From contig VXAZ01006886.1 in NCBI GenBank assembly GCA_013399875.1, positions 3,279,272 to 3,343,271 on the forward strand: 64,000 nt of DNA, given 5' to 3'. This DNA is from Gymnorhina tibicen (lineage: Eukaryota > Chordata > Aves > Passeriformes > Artamidae). The notes under the pieces were generated by a model, which saw nothing but the letters and a program-made list of their open reading frames with translations, did not search any database and had not been told where the DNA came from. Shown here piece after piece: positions 22,880-36,111 of this stretch (its first letter is position 1; each line of letters opens with the position of its first letter). Both the position numbers and the translations under genes were made by a program.

Positions 22880-23146
22880 GTGGCACACCCCACACCCCAC
22901 TCCACCCCACCCCCAGTCCTTACTTTGGGAGTGTTAATAGCTTTGTTTTCATTTATTAAGTCCTCATTAAGACACTAACTAAGGGCAGGTGTGGCTTCAG
23001 GTGCAGCTGCTTAAGGTGTCTCCGTTCCCACTGATAGCCTCCCCAGGGCTGCTGGGAACACAAGCCCTTAAAACCAAGGGCAGGTCAGAAGGGTTTGTCT
23101 CTGCTCCTGGTCTCTGCTCCTGGGGCCTTCACTGTGCTGGGTGAGT
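22880..23146 (+). promoter_or_regulatory. Possible TATA-type promoter with short first exon, or solo LTR
   Basis: On the plus strand CACCC-rich DNA (22883-22918) is followed by a TATA-like CTTAAAACC (23067-23075), a small tandem repeat of TCTCTGCTCCTGG (about 23098-23124), and a strong donor CTGG/GTGAGT at 23140/23141. This order would suit a short non-coding first exon or the U3/R part of a solo LTR. No paired LTR or downstream exon was found, so the call is weak. Confidence 0.2.
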
Positions 23147-26100
23147 CCTCGGGAGGGGGTTTCCTGTGAGAGAAAGCCTTTGATCCCTGAAGGGCCAGAA
23201 GCTTAAACTCCTCCTGTATTATGGCTTTGATCCCCGTCTATCTGGGATATAAGGAGGTATCTTCCACGTGCCGATGTTAGTGGAACAAGCAGAATGAAAG
23301 GAGGAATCTATTTGTTATGTGGGAGTGCTTTAAGGAAGGAATGCCTCTGGGTGTTTTAGAGTTTTCTGTTGAATCTTTTGTTTTAAAAACCACCCGAACA
23401 AAAAAGAAGATAAATGAATATTGCTGCTATTTGTGGTAACTTCTGCCTCCGCTTTGCAGGAGGGATATTCTGAGAAACTCATGAGACTATTCATTAATCA
23501 CTGTATGATTAATCTAAAGAGGTGGTTCCCTTCAACACTTTCAGCTGGCTTCAGTTCTTGCTGGAGAAAGCTGCCTCAGAGGAGCTGGAGCCAGGGAGGT
23601 CAGAAGGAGAGGCTGGAACGGGCACTTAGCATAGGTGTATGTGTAAGCTTGCAATCCTGGGGAAGCAGGGGGTTTTAGCCAGGTGGTCATAGCAGATTGT
23701 TCCCCAGAGTTAACTGACTGACACTTTCAATTTAAAATTCTGTGGTTAAGGTAAGCTTTTGATTGCAGAAATTTGTTTCCTCTAAGAGATTGACAAAGTA
23801 GTTGTTTTAAGGTCATTTGCCTTCAATTAGAGGCAAAATAGAAGTATAAAGGAAAATGTGTGGATGGAGAAGGGAAGATGAGAGTGCAGAAACTTTTAAC
23901 TAGGCACTAGACCTTTCTGGAGAAGACTTCTCCACAAAAGTGTTTATGTTCATTGTGAACTGTGTCCTAAAATGATTTCAGTGTATTTTGTAGGTCTAAG
24001 GGTAGCAAGTACATGCATGTTTACTGTCCCCTACAGAGCTATGTCCTGTTGGTCCAGTGGACACTTGAATGTAAAGGGAGACATCTGTGTAGCTGTGGGC
24101 TGCACCATGTGAACACTCAGGGCTGCTCTTGGGGAGGGTCAGTAACTCAGGGCCTTCTCTCAAGGACTACATCTGGGTCTGGGCAAAGGCACTATTGATT
24201 TAAGCACCTCTGAATGAGAGACAAGGGGTGTGTTTGCAATTAAATGGTAAGAATTTTTGCAGTTGATGACTTTCAATGCTTGACACCTTTTTGTTTAGAC
24301 ATATGAGAGTTAATATAAACCTCATGTACCACCTACTTGCATTCCAGCCTGGCTTGATTTCCAGGGTGTGAAAGGGCTCCCTTAGAAGTCGTTAAGCTGA
24401 GGGACCCAAGTATGGAGACAAACATTTTTTGGTGGGGACTAATGGAGTGACTCTTACTGCAGAAGTCTGCAATAAAAATACGGGAGGTCTGGCATTTTGT
24501 GTTCCTGGAATTTGGCAGGCACTCTCCTTCCAATATTTTAACCCTTCATCGAGGTGCGGCCTCTGCAGCTTTCCCATGTTTAATGGATATTCTCTAATAA
24601 GTATCTCTGGCTGTGCTCATCAAGGCGGGTGGTCCTGAAGCACACGGTGAGAGCTGCTCTCTGAAAAGGACAAATCTCCTCTGCTGGGGCCTCTGAGATG
24701 GCACCCCCTGCCAGGGTAGGGCCCCAGCGCTGCTGCCGGGGCTGGTGGCAGCTGGTACTCCCCACTCCTCAGCAAGGGTGTTCTGTTTGCCCTTTCATCA
24801 CAAGGTGTGGCTTTCCTATTTTTTTTCATTTTTATTTTTCCCTGGATTTCTCTTTGAGAGTGGTATGGTGTGCCGAGGGGAGGGAGGGCCAGACTAAAGG
24901 CCAGCTGACTTCAGCTGGATGTTACTTGAAGACAATTCAAATGTTTAAGTTTTCTCAAGTTCTGGCTTGACAGTAATTCCTCCTTGAGGAGCATCTGACT
25001 GTGCTGGTAGGAGCCTGGGGGCTGCCATGTTCCCCTCAGTCCCTCGGACCTTCTCAGGCCTTGGGCTTGGCGAGAGCTTCCCAGGCTGACCTCTGTGTTG
25101 GAATGCACTGAGGCTTTATTGATTTTCTGGTGTTGTTACCTACATTCTGCCCTAGAGGGGTGGGACTTTGAAGATGCCTTTTTAAACTCTGTATTTCAGA
25201 TCTGTGTCTGGGGATCAGCCAGCCAAGCAGGGGAGCGAGGCTTCTGCTCCCATGCACCCCAGGGTAGCTCAGCTGAGCAGACTGAGGAGCCCGGCCATGC
25301 TGCTGCTTTGTAGCCCACCGTAGTCCCAAAGTGGCATTTCTCAAGGAAACTGGGACAGGAGGAAAGGCAGCTGTTCTGGCCTAAGGGAAGGTGCAGGAGT
25401 GATGGGTGTGACTGGGGGACTGAGGGCTGGGGACTGACTGTCTTTGCCCCTGTTCCATTTCAGCCTGTTCAGCTGATAAAGCACATTGGTCTCAGGAAAG
25501 AAAAAAGGACCTGGCAAGGGGCTAGTTAATGCAAAAAGCACCAAGGACTGAGCCTGGAATATAAAACACAAGTTAGAAATGGAAAACTCCCCCAAATCTT
25601 CTCCTGTGTACAATTCCCCATTGCATCATTCCTTCTCTCAGCTCTGGCACAGGCTCCTTGGGAGCAGGGCTGTTTTCCCTGGAGCACCCTGGCAGGGCAA
25701 GGTGGTCTTGGGGGCCAAGGCTGTAATGGCTGGGCCTGAGAGTAAGGTGGGTTTGGAAAGAGAAATGCTGCTAAAGCAATTGAGTGAGTTCCTGATGAGG
25801 TGGCTGTAATGTTTTAAGCTCCTGTGTTCGCTGTCTACCATCTTCTGTTTGTACAGCACTTGCCCAGAGGGTCCCCAGGCTGAACCCCTGGAGGTGCTGG
25901 TGGTGCCTGGAATCACAGTCCAGCATGGAAAGATATGAGCAGCTTTGGGCCTGTGTGCTCACACAGAGCTTTGGAGGAGGAGGTACAGATAAATACTGGG
26001 CATAAACACGCATTGGAGTATTTGTCTCTTAAGTTTGTCTGGCAGCTGGTTAAGTTATGGAACAAGAACTTATCTTTCAAAACTTCCTTTGCAGCTTCCA

Positions 26101-27189
26101 AATAGCTCTGTAACCTGGGGCTGCAGTGGCCTTGTGTGACTACTATTATCACAGTATTATGTCAGCACCTTAACTCAGAGCAGCTTTGATGGTGACAGCA
26201 AGCTCAGTTAGTTAATCGTGGGTTCCTTGCTAGCCTTGAATTCTGTAAGTCTCCTCATGACTTTTTATTCATGAGCACATTTGAAGACTATTTTGTGCTA
26301 GTGATCTGGACTGAGTCCTTTTTTCAGCAACTGCATGAGAGCTCTCTTGAAAATTCTGACTTGAAGTTTTGCTTATGATTGCTTGTGTTAGTTGTGGATA
26401 TAAGAGAGAAAATGTGCAGTTGGGGAGCTGATGTGTAATTAATGTTCATATAATTAATACTAAAGGGACTAGTAAGTAGGCCAGTTCTAAAATTCTGCTA
26501 GTTTAAAAGTAAAGAATTGGAGATACATGTTTGTGTTAAACTGACCTCTATTTATTGACAAGAGGCAATGCACTTTGGTGTAAACACCTAACTTATGCCT
26601 CTGTGAGCTGCTCCTGTGCTGTCTTGACCAGGATTGTGCAGGATACCAGTTCTACACAAATATACAGTGAAACTGCAATGCTCTTTATAGTAGTGTTCTG
26701 TACAGGCTTTCAATCAGAGGATGATTCTGTCTGGGGGAACATGTATATTATCTGTTTTTAAATCTATCACTTGCAGCTACATGTCCTGTAATAGTTAGCT
26801 AGTTTGGGGGGGTTAACTCCCAATTCCAGGATAAATTATCCAGCTCTTTTAAGATAAATTCAGAGAAAAATTTCTGGATGTTGGGGACTTTATTTGCATT
26901 ATTTGTTAGTTGAGGAGAAGCTCTAAAATAATTGAAGGGCATTTTACTAAGCAGAAGTGTTTCACAGAAGTGTTTCAATTTCCTTTTTATAAGGTTAGGA
27001 AGTTTGTAATCCAAATTAAACTGTCTGTTCCTCTGAGAAGCAGGAAGCTTGTTTCCCCAAACATGTTAATCTAAGGAAATCTATAACAAGAAAAAAAAAA
27101 ATCTGTCAGTACCTTGTGCTCATCTGCTATAAAATTACATTTTCAAGTGTATGATTTAACTCATTTCCACACAGTCCTGAAAATACGTT
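23147..27189. other. Non-coding DNA, no recognised feature
   Basis: I saw no gene, LINE, SINE or RNA gene. Short open frames on both strands around 24330-25920 overlap one another and match nothing known. Confidence 0.5.
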
Positions 27190-27420
27190 CTGCAATAGCC
27201 TGGCTGTCACGATCCAGACAGGATTTGCCAGGCCGTGTGGCTGCTGGTGCCAGGAGAGGGCACCAGACATCAGTGACAGCGCGGCTCTGTCGCTGCAGGA
27301 GCAGCCGCCCCTCCCGGGTACCTCCGCAGGGAAGGAGCGACAGGAATTCCCTGGGACTGTGGCTTTTTGTGCACGGTGACTCCGCCTGTGCCCGGGGTTT
27401 GTGCTCGGGCGTGATGTTAA
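27190..27420. promoter_or_regulatory. CpG-rich patch
   Basis: CpG density rises well above the flanks (about 17 CpGs in 230 bases, counted by eye), with GC-rich sequence and no TATA. Both strands are open here for over 100 codons, which is expected in GC-rich DNA. No consensus donor or initiator stands out. It may be an orphan CpG island. Confidence 0.25.
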
Positions 27421-30400
27421 AGCTGCCACACCTGGGGTTGGGGAGTGGGTTTTGGGAATGGGTATTTGTATATGAAGGAGTGATGCCAGTCTGACACTTT
27501 GAAAGGAGTGTAAAGAAACCGGGAGCTGAGCTGTGCCTGCCGAGGGACCTGGGTCCTGCGAACCCCGTGGGAATGAATGCCAGGCTGGGACACAGCTGTG
27601 CCCGAGAATCCTCCTCCCTGGGCAGGACGTGCAGGAATCCCCCGGGGGCAGAGAAAGGTGGATGAATGCCCAGAGTCTGGCCTGGGGAGACATCCCTGCC
27701 AGTGGCAGTGTTCTCCAGCCTTCCTCTCCCTCCTCCGTCCCGGGGCTGCCCTTGGTCTGGTGCTTTGCCTTACTAAAGTGGGTGGGAGCTTGGTGGACTT
27801 TCCTTGTAATCCAGTCAACGACTTTTTGAATAAAATAGAGTATCTCTTTAGAAGCCTATGAATAATTAAACTGTAATTCTGATCCTCTATTAATGGAAAA
27901 TAAATGCCTACAGAGACAGGTCACAGTGGAGCCTTAATTATTGTACCTAGAGAATACTTACAGCTGACTTTTTCCCCCACCGACATAGAAACACATTAAC
28001 AATATTTAGCCTAAAATACAGAATTTGACTGCCCCTAGTTTCCTCTAATTCTTTGGAATGAGCTATTAGCTCCTATTATTGGCTACACTTCCACTCTTCA
28101 GAAGCATTAACTAACTGAATGTATCAGGATTTCATAACATGGTACTCATCCATTTTCTAATTTACTCTGATCCTGTGCCTTTATGGATTCTTTGACTCTC
28201 TTGACTTCACTGGGAATTGAGGATACCCAGTTCTTCAAAGAGTTGGCCTCACAGTTAATTTGTGTGCTGATATTGGCATTTATATTAAATTACAAGAAAG
28301 GCTGTCTTGGTGAGACCTGTCAAAGTTCCTGCACCATGGGCAGAGCTTTGAATCAGCTGCAGGACTGAGATCTGATTTTAGGAGCTGATGTAAAAACATG
28401 TAAAAATACATTTATGTAGACTCTTATGAAGAGCTTTCAAATTGTAAAACTGATTGCCAGCTGCCAAAATTTCCTTTTGGACATGTTTTTCTATTTCTAA
28501 ATACTTAGTTTGAAATCCTAACCATTTCTAACCATTACCCTCTTCATGGCTTTGGGTGCAACCTGTGTCTTAGCTGCTTGTTTTGCTTCCTGGATAGCCC
28601 CTTTCAGACAGGTGTCACAGAGGGGGTCTGAGTATTCCAGAAACTTCCAGCAACTGGTTAGTCATTCCCTTGGGGATGAACAAGGTCATTGACTGCCTGA
28701 ATAAAACTTCCACCATATTAAACCAAGTCTAGGGAGCAGCCCAGCAGAGGCTGATGAAGGGTGGCTTGAAAATATACTTTTCCTCTCTCAGTTCTTGAGC
28801 AGGTCTGGATATGTGAGTACAGATGCTGGGAGAAACCCTTTTTGAGCACCTGAAGCTGGGCTGAGACCAGCCCCAGGCCAGGAAGGAGCCTTCTGTGCCT
28901 GCAAAGCTTCACTCTCATGTCCTCAGAGTAAGACTGTCTTTTGTTGTATTTTTGACTGCTTCAAGTAAGGGCACAACATCTATTAATGCATTTCTGTAAA
29001 GGTTTTTGTACCAGCAGGATTATTTTGATAGTCTTTGCTTTGCTTTTGTCCAAATTAGGAGTTTCAAGCTATTGCATAATTATTACCAGAACTAGGAGTA
29101 TGTATCAGGCTTAATTCTTATTCTTGAAAGCACCAAGCAACTGAAAGGAAAATTCCACCCCACAAACTATTTTTGCTAGCTTGGGAGCCAAAAGTAATGA
29201 TACCATTGCCCCAACGCTTGCTGTGAGCATCCTTTTCAGTCTAAAACAGAGGACTGTGCACTTGCCCTTCCATCCTGATACATTAAAGCTGTCTCTGTTT
29301 TCTGTGCTTAAGCTAACAGGTACTCCCTGACAGCTTCCCTGTCTTGTCCCCTCCCCAGCCTCTTCTGTGATCTGGAATTTGTGCAGCAGCTTCAGCTAGC
29401 AAAGGCTAAGCAACAGCACTTGCCATGAGTCTTATTGCATGGAACTAATAAAATATTCTTGGCCACAAGTTGTGTGAAATACTGCAGAGCACCTGCAGAA
29501 GGGAATTAAGTTACCGTTCCTGAATTGTGGTTCTTCAATTAATCTTTACACTGGGCACATACATCAATAGCACATAGTTCATACAGGGTGACAACAATGC
29601 TAAGAAATTATAAGAAAATTAGGACTGAAGCTGGGCTGAATTTTTATAAAGAGGCATAAAGCCAGGCATGAATATTTACTTGTTTTCTTTTGTGCTGTGC
29701 CTGACCTTGGCCCAAGTTTTGAAAGTCTCCATGAGACCGGAGATCGTCTTGTCAAACCCAAACCTCAGCTTTTGCTGAAGAGTTTGAGGAGGCTTTTTGT
29801 TCCCTGTCACCTGTCTCAGCTTTCTGAAACAACTCCTGGTTTCTTTCATAATATTTTCCTGGCTTTTATTAGCCACATGATCCTAAAGGCATCAAATGCT
29901 AATCCTGACTCCAGCCCCAGTCTTCATCTTCAGTGGCTGCAGGGCTAAAGCACTGCAGGAGGTGCAAATGTGTGGCACTGCAGGCTCTAGGGGTCTTGAC
30001 TGAGTGTAAAACCAGTAGTCAGGGAAGAACTGTGGCATTTAATCTTGATAGATACAAGACTGAAAAGGATGTCCGTGTTCAGCAAAGGCTTTGTACTCCC
30101 TGCTTAGAGTGCCAAAATTAAGAATCTTTCATTCACCTGGCTGTTTTCCTTGCTGCAGGTGTTGGGCAAGAGCCCTTTCTATCTGCTAAGGGTAAGGATA
30201 ACTGGTGATGCTACTGCAAAGGGGACAGTCACCCCTGGGGTGACACCCTGAGATATCTGGAAAGAAGCAGCCTTGCTCATGAGTGTAAGGGTTCTCCTGA
30301 TTTTGCTGCCCAGCCCATGAGCTGCTGAAGGACTGGTGCACAGCTTTAGTTGGGTCTGCTGTGCTGAGCAAGCTTTTTCTTGACTTTTGGGCAGGTTTTA

Positions 30401-33400
30401 ACCTGAAATACTCCTAAGTGATTGCCTTACGTAAAGCGCCACTTCAGGGTGACAATGGGAATGTGCTGAGTAGCTGGGAGGAAGGTAATCAGCAGGAGTG
30501 CCTTCCCTGTGTGTGTGTTTCCAGATTACCTAGGATTGCCTCACCTACTCTGCTCTATTGCTGTTTTGGAGGGCAGAGGTTTAGGAGTTCATTACCCACC
30601 CCTTAGCCTTCCTGCACCAGCAAAGCCTGGTGTTATGAGGAGAGAGCTCGGCAGTTCTTGCAGGTGAACAGCCAGCACACAGGGCAAGGGCAGTGCTTGT
30701 TCTCACAGGCACCAAATCAAAATAGATGCAACCTGAACTGCAAGGGCTGATGCTCCAGTCCCAGTACAGCTGGCTGCAGCATTAGCAGGAAATCAAGTTG
30801 TGCCTTCTGCATGTTAGTTTTTGAAGAATATGTATAACTCATTGGGGTTTGTCTATCCTTTTAAATAAACTTTCTGTGCTTTCAGGCTTTGTGGCAAAAT
30901 TCATTCCTCATTGACTTCATGAAAGCCTCATTGTTAAAATGGCCATATGTTGTCTGATTATCCAGACTACCTATGTAATTCCCACATGTTTTCTTCCAGC
31001 CTGGTTGCTTATTACTCTTCCCTCTGCTGGGTAATAATACCACCTTAATGCCCATATTAATCTTTTCTTCCTCTGCAAGTGTCACTGTTCCTTTTCTCAC
31101 TTTTTTTCATGTGAAGTGCCCCATTAAGTCCTTCTTTTCACCATCAAAATCCTTTCTCAAACACTTGGTTTTTTGCCAGTAATGCTGAATCCATCTTCCT
31201 CCTTTATGCACAGGTGGGATGGCATGTGTGTCAAACCATGACAGTGGCATTGAGAAGCACGAGAACTGCCTCTCCTGCTCTTGGCTGTCCACAGCAGGGC
31301 TATTCCTAGGGCTGCATTCCCACTAGAGGCTTCCTCTCAGTGTGCCTGTTTCATGTGTAGCAAAAACTCTGTTCCCTTGTGTGATGTGCTGTGGCACTGC
31401 TGCTCTGCTCCCCAGAACAACAACAGCCCTGGGAGGAGAGAGGGTCACTGATTTCAGTGCTTGGGTCACTGGGGTGCAGGTGGTGCAAAGCAGCTGCAGA
31501 GCAAGAACACTTCTGTTGCATGGTTTGGTGTCAAAGTCTCTTGTTTTGACACTGGGAGATTGTTTGAAACTGGAGGTTTTGACAGAGTGAGGGAAACGTG
31601 GGCAATGGCTGGTAAAAAGAGAAATGTGCAAAGCTGGTGGCTGATATTTCTCATGATGCTTCATGGGCACTTGAGGATGTTATCTTTATTGCAAGCTCCC
31701 CGGGGAAGCTGTGACTGAGCTAAATCAGCTTCCCTGAACCCTGTCCCAGATGATCAGTGCCCAGGTTTTGCCTCGTCTGCATGTGATTGCTGCTGACCCA
31801 GTGCTGCTGTGTGCCAGGAGGGCTCTTCCCACTCTGTTAGTGCAGGGTGAGTTACTGGGGAGCCACAACCCAGGAACAGCTGCCTGAAGGCAGGGCCGTG
31901 GTGAGGGGCAGCTGGGGCTATTTTCAGATAAATAGTGTTTGCACTGTCACTGTTGTCCTTGAGAGCCTGACTGAGAAGCCAATTTTTCTGCAGTTGGTTG
32001 AAAATCACATTGCATCAAACAAATAAATGTTCTGGCTGTGCTTATTGCTATCCTGGGGGGAGGAAAGTCAATTAGGCAGCACTAAAATAAATGTGGAATA
32101 CTTTGACCAATCTGGCATGAAACAAGAGCTACCCAAGGTATGTCTGAGTGTCTCTCACGAGCGATGTTATAACACGTAGCACTGGAGGCATCGGCATTCG
32201 AGGTGGGGATGGACAGGCTAATGCTGAAGTCTGTGCTCATCCAAAGGCAGATTCCAGGTCCAGCACAGGGCAGGCTGCTTTGCCAGTCCAGTTGAGAAGG
32301 CAGGCCTGCAGCATGCATGCAGGCTGTCTGCAGGCTTGCTCTAAGAGTATTTTAAGTATGTTGCCCTTGGTTTTAGTTTCATGGATAATTTTAGAAAGCA
32401 TATGCCTGGGTCTCTAATTTCCAAATTACTGCTGCTGTTCCATGTGTCAGATGGTATCTGTTCTTTCGTGACAAAACTTTCTCATCATCACCAGTGACAC
32501 TCAATACTTTTGCTCCAGTGTTGCTACTTTTAGTTCCTGGGAAAGCTGCAGAGCTTGCTATGCTGACTGATGTGCCCATGGGAAGGGAGGAGGCAGTGGA
32601 GCAGAGGAACTTTTGTGTCACTTCTTTGTCACGCTTTTGCCTCTTTTATTTGTTAGAATATCTATACTTCAGCACATGATACTAAAGGAGTGGTGGAAAC
32701 ATCAAAAGTGTTGAGTTCAAACTTAAAAGTTTGCAAGTGTAATTTTAGATGCGTGGTGGACAAATGCAACCCGACGTATTGGTGTCCTTTAGTTGCTTAC
32801 AATCTGTGTGCAGATGTTAATTTGAGTTCATCTGTCTCCCTTCCAGCCCCGCTTGCATCTTAGTGCTGACACCACCTCTGTTCCCATAGCAACTGGAACA
32901 TCTGTGTGTGTGTACAGCCCAGCTGCACCCAGGTGACAGTCTGGGCCCCGGGGATGCCCTGTCAGGCAGCCTGGGCCTGCTGGGAAGCACTGCTTCCACT
33001 TGCTCGTGCTGCAGGGGTTTAAAGGAGATTATCTGCACAGTCAGCGATGGAGCTGCACCTTCAGGTAAAGTGGTCTGTTGCCCCTTCTTCTAAACCTCAT
33101 CAGATGTAAGTACAGTGGACTAAAACTCTCCAGTTTGTGTATCTGCATCCAGCCAGATGTTTTTGGGAAGCTTCAGCAGCAATGGCACCTGTATTTATAT
33201 ACTGTTTATTTTATGAACTTTTCTTTGTAAAGGTTTAAGACTACTGGGCTGCAGACTAAGCTTTCCAGTATAGAATGTTTTGGTTTAGTGGGATGGCCTC
33301 TGCTTCTGTGGGGAAGAGCCATCCAAACCTGTCCAAGTGAGAGGTCTTAACACGCTTTCCAGTCTTACAGACGGAAATGATTTGGTTTGGTAGCTGCTTC

Positions 33401-35934
33401 CCAGTTCATTCTGACAATGCCCGAGCTTGGCTCCTAAGGTATTTCCCTGGAGATGTGCTTTTCCACATCCTTTTCTGTGGCCGTATGACATCCGGAACTA
33501 GAGGATGACTGTGGCTGGTCTGCAGAAAGGATAAAAGCTAAATGGAGAGATGGGAAAAGAAAACTAGGAGTGAAGAGTCTCAAGAGTTGGATATGGAAGA
33601 GTAGTTAACTTTAAAACAGGCAGGCCTATGAAGCCACAGCAAACCAGGTGAAATGGTGAGGTCTCAGAGGAGCAGGCAGCGTGTGGTGTGGTGGGATAAA
33701 GGTTGCCTCGTGAGCCTTTGTTTTCCCTCGAGTGCAGGATATGGGGGTGCCATTTCCAGCGGAGGGCTCACCCCTTCCCTGCACTGGCTGTGCCCAGGGA
33801 GTGACTGGTCCTTCTGCTCCCTGAGCCTCTGAGTGGGCATGAGGTAAGGGGAGTGCAGGAGAAGCTGAGAACTGCAGGGAGAAGAGGTAAGTTACGTGTA
33901 GGGGGAGTTTGAGCCTTGCCTTTGAAATGTGTTTATCCCTGTGCCCACCCTGGAAGTGAGCCAGCACCATCTGCTATTTGTATGTCCATCATTTTTCAGT
34001 CAGTTTTGTTCGGTGCCCAGGGCCCTGGACTTCCCCTTAAGCCAGTTTGGACTAGGTATTGTTCTGTGTCAAGAACCAAGTATCATGTCAAGAGTTCTCA
34101 AGAGTTGCTGTTAGCTGGCTGCAATGAAGGTCTGGAGTGCATTATCTTAGATGCAGAGTCTGTTTTGTATACACAGTAAAAGCACCTCATCTCCCTGTTT
34201 TATTGTGAAAATAATTTGTTTGAAGTGCTTGGATGTAAGAGCTGAGCACTGGAAGAAGCCATAAAGAAATATTTTTTCTTTAGTGCACGCTTTGAGCAGT
34301 GTGCAGTAAAGAGGAGCATAAGGGTAAGTACCGGTCACAGGAGATGAAATGTAATACTGTCATCTTTTTCTGTGTCTTGAATAAGGTGGGGAACTTCTGG
34401 AGAAAAATAAGATGTGATCACGTAATTAGACTGTATCATCATACAGGCTTTTCAGGAAGCAACACAAAAGCTCAGCAGATCTCTGAACTATTGAGCACCT
34501 GGCTTTGCACCCTTGCTGAAGTGTTTTTAATATAGATATGGTATAATACCTCAGACTGAAATAGCTCTGGTTGCTAGGATTGACCTTTTCATTACTTGTT
34601 CAGCATCCCAGCACCAGTTAAATGTGTTACTTCTATAAAAAGATTAAAATAGAGTGAAGAAGCAATTTCCAGAAGGATTTTAAGTACTCGTTGATGGGGA
34701 CTTCAGTGCTTCTGAAAAATACTTTTCTCCTTTTTGCAAATACCACGATGTGATGTTTTAGTGTTATAGAATGATTAGGGCAGTTAATTGCACTCATTTA
34801 AGAACCTGATGTAAGCCCACACTCATACAAAAGTTTGCTGGAAACTTCTTTCATTTAATGTCTTGTGGTCAGATATGTGAAAAAAGCTGTGGAGTGTGGG
34901 GGATCCCAGCACGAGCTGTGCTGTTCGGCTGTGCTGATTAGAAGAGGGTTTACAGATGTTTTGTTGCTGAGCACTCTCCCTGTGTACCAGTTGTGGATGC
35001 TGTAGGAATTTTCTGAGATGGAGTAGAAGGAAGGGGTGGGCTGAGCTGAGAAAACAGGGTCACAGGAAGGTCTGATGTACAATACATAGCAGTGGGTCCC
35101 TTCTTGGGGAAGAAAAGACTGCCAGTTGATGACTGCATCTCTAGCAACAGTCCTAAGGGAAGAAAATGTTGGATTCATTGGGTCCTTCCTTGAATAGTCA
35201 CTATGGTTTGGGATTGTGAAAACCCTGAATCTTGAAGGACGATTGTTGCAAGATGAAGTTTCCACCTTTGTTTTTTAAAGTATATTGAGAATAGGCTTTA
35301 AAAATGTCTGGTGCCTACATATGTGTGGTGTGATCCTCCTCATCATTACAGGGGAAAGCTCGTAGTTTTTCAAAGAAATAACGTGAGACATGACAATGTT
35401 TAAATTGCAGGAAGCTCATTATTTTCATTGTTTTCACTTGTTCCCTTTGAAATTCTCTGTTGCAGTCTAATGCAGGTCTCAGTCTCATGATGTGCCCACC
35501 ATTTTCAGAGACCCCCACTCTTCCCATACCTTTATATCTCCCTGCTGTTCTTGAGCCAGAATTGGCATCCTGTAATACCCAGGAATGGGATGAGTCCTAT
35601 CACCTACTCTTTGGTGCTCAATGACACCATCCCTCAGGGCTGTTTCCAGTTTGCTGCGTTCTCCCGAGTTCTCCAAACTGCTGCTGTGTTACCTTGAAAT
35701 AATTGTGTGATTGTAAACGAGGTTACATTGGTGTAGGTCAGGGTTGATTTTTGTGAAAGGCTGGAATGCAAAATTATGACACGCAGACGAGCCTGGTGGT
35801 GCTTGTGTGTTCTCACAGTGCTTTATACCTGCAAGAGCTGTTCTGGACAGAGGGGGCAGGGGTGCCAGCCCAGCTCTTCTCCCTTCTCCTGTCCTGTGGA
35901 GGTCAAGGGGCTTACAGGAGGTCAAGGCAGCCTC
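27421..35934. other. Non-coding DNA, no recognised feature
   Basis: This long stretch holds no gene or named repeat that I can support. Isolated plus-strand consensus donors occur at about 33063 (TTCAG/GTAAAG), 33885 (GAG/GTAAGT) and 34322 (AGG/GTAAGTA). Without coding potential or paired acceptors they could belong to an unannotated lncRNA or be chance. A short TG run lies near 32905. Confidence 0.45.
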
Positions 35935-36111
35935 TTACAGGCTGCCCAGGGCAGTGGTGGAATCACCACGCCTGGAAGTATTTAAAAGGTGTGTAGATGT
36001 GGTGCTTGGGGACAGGGTTTAGTCTGTGGCTTAGGCTTGGCAGTGCCTGGTTAACAGTTGGACTTGATGACCTTAAAGGTCTTTTCCAACTTAAATAATT
36101 CTATGATTCTA
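35935..36111 (+). mobile_element. CR1 LINE 3' end
   Basis: The sequence runs through the standard avian CR1 tail: GGCTGCCCAGGGCAGTGGTG, GGAATCACCACGCCTGGAAG, a GTAGATGTGGTGCTTGGGGA block, GGACTTGATGACCTTAAAGG, TCTTTTCCAAC, and a terminal ATTCTATGATTCTA. CR1 copies are usually 5'-truncated, and this is a short tail copy in plus orientation. It is the clearest marker that the host is a bird or other reptile-lineage species. Confidence 0.95.

Noticed and set aside
25771..26152. Minus-strand VPPPP segment considered as the CTLA4/CD28 MYPPPY loop
   Set aside because: The surrounding residues lack the Ig-V cysteines and the Y-x-C pattern that precedes the loop in this family.
27127..27693. 188-codon minus-strand open frame
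   Set aside because: It lies over GC-rich DNA where opposite-strand frames are also open. It has no domain, signal peptide or splice support.
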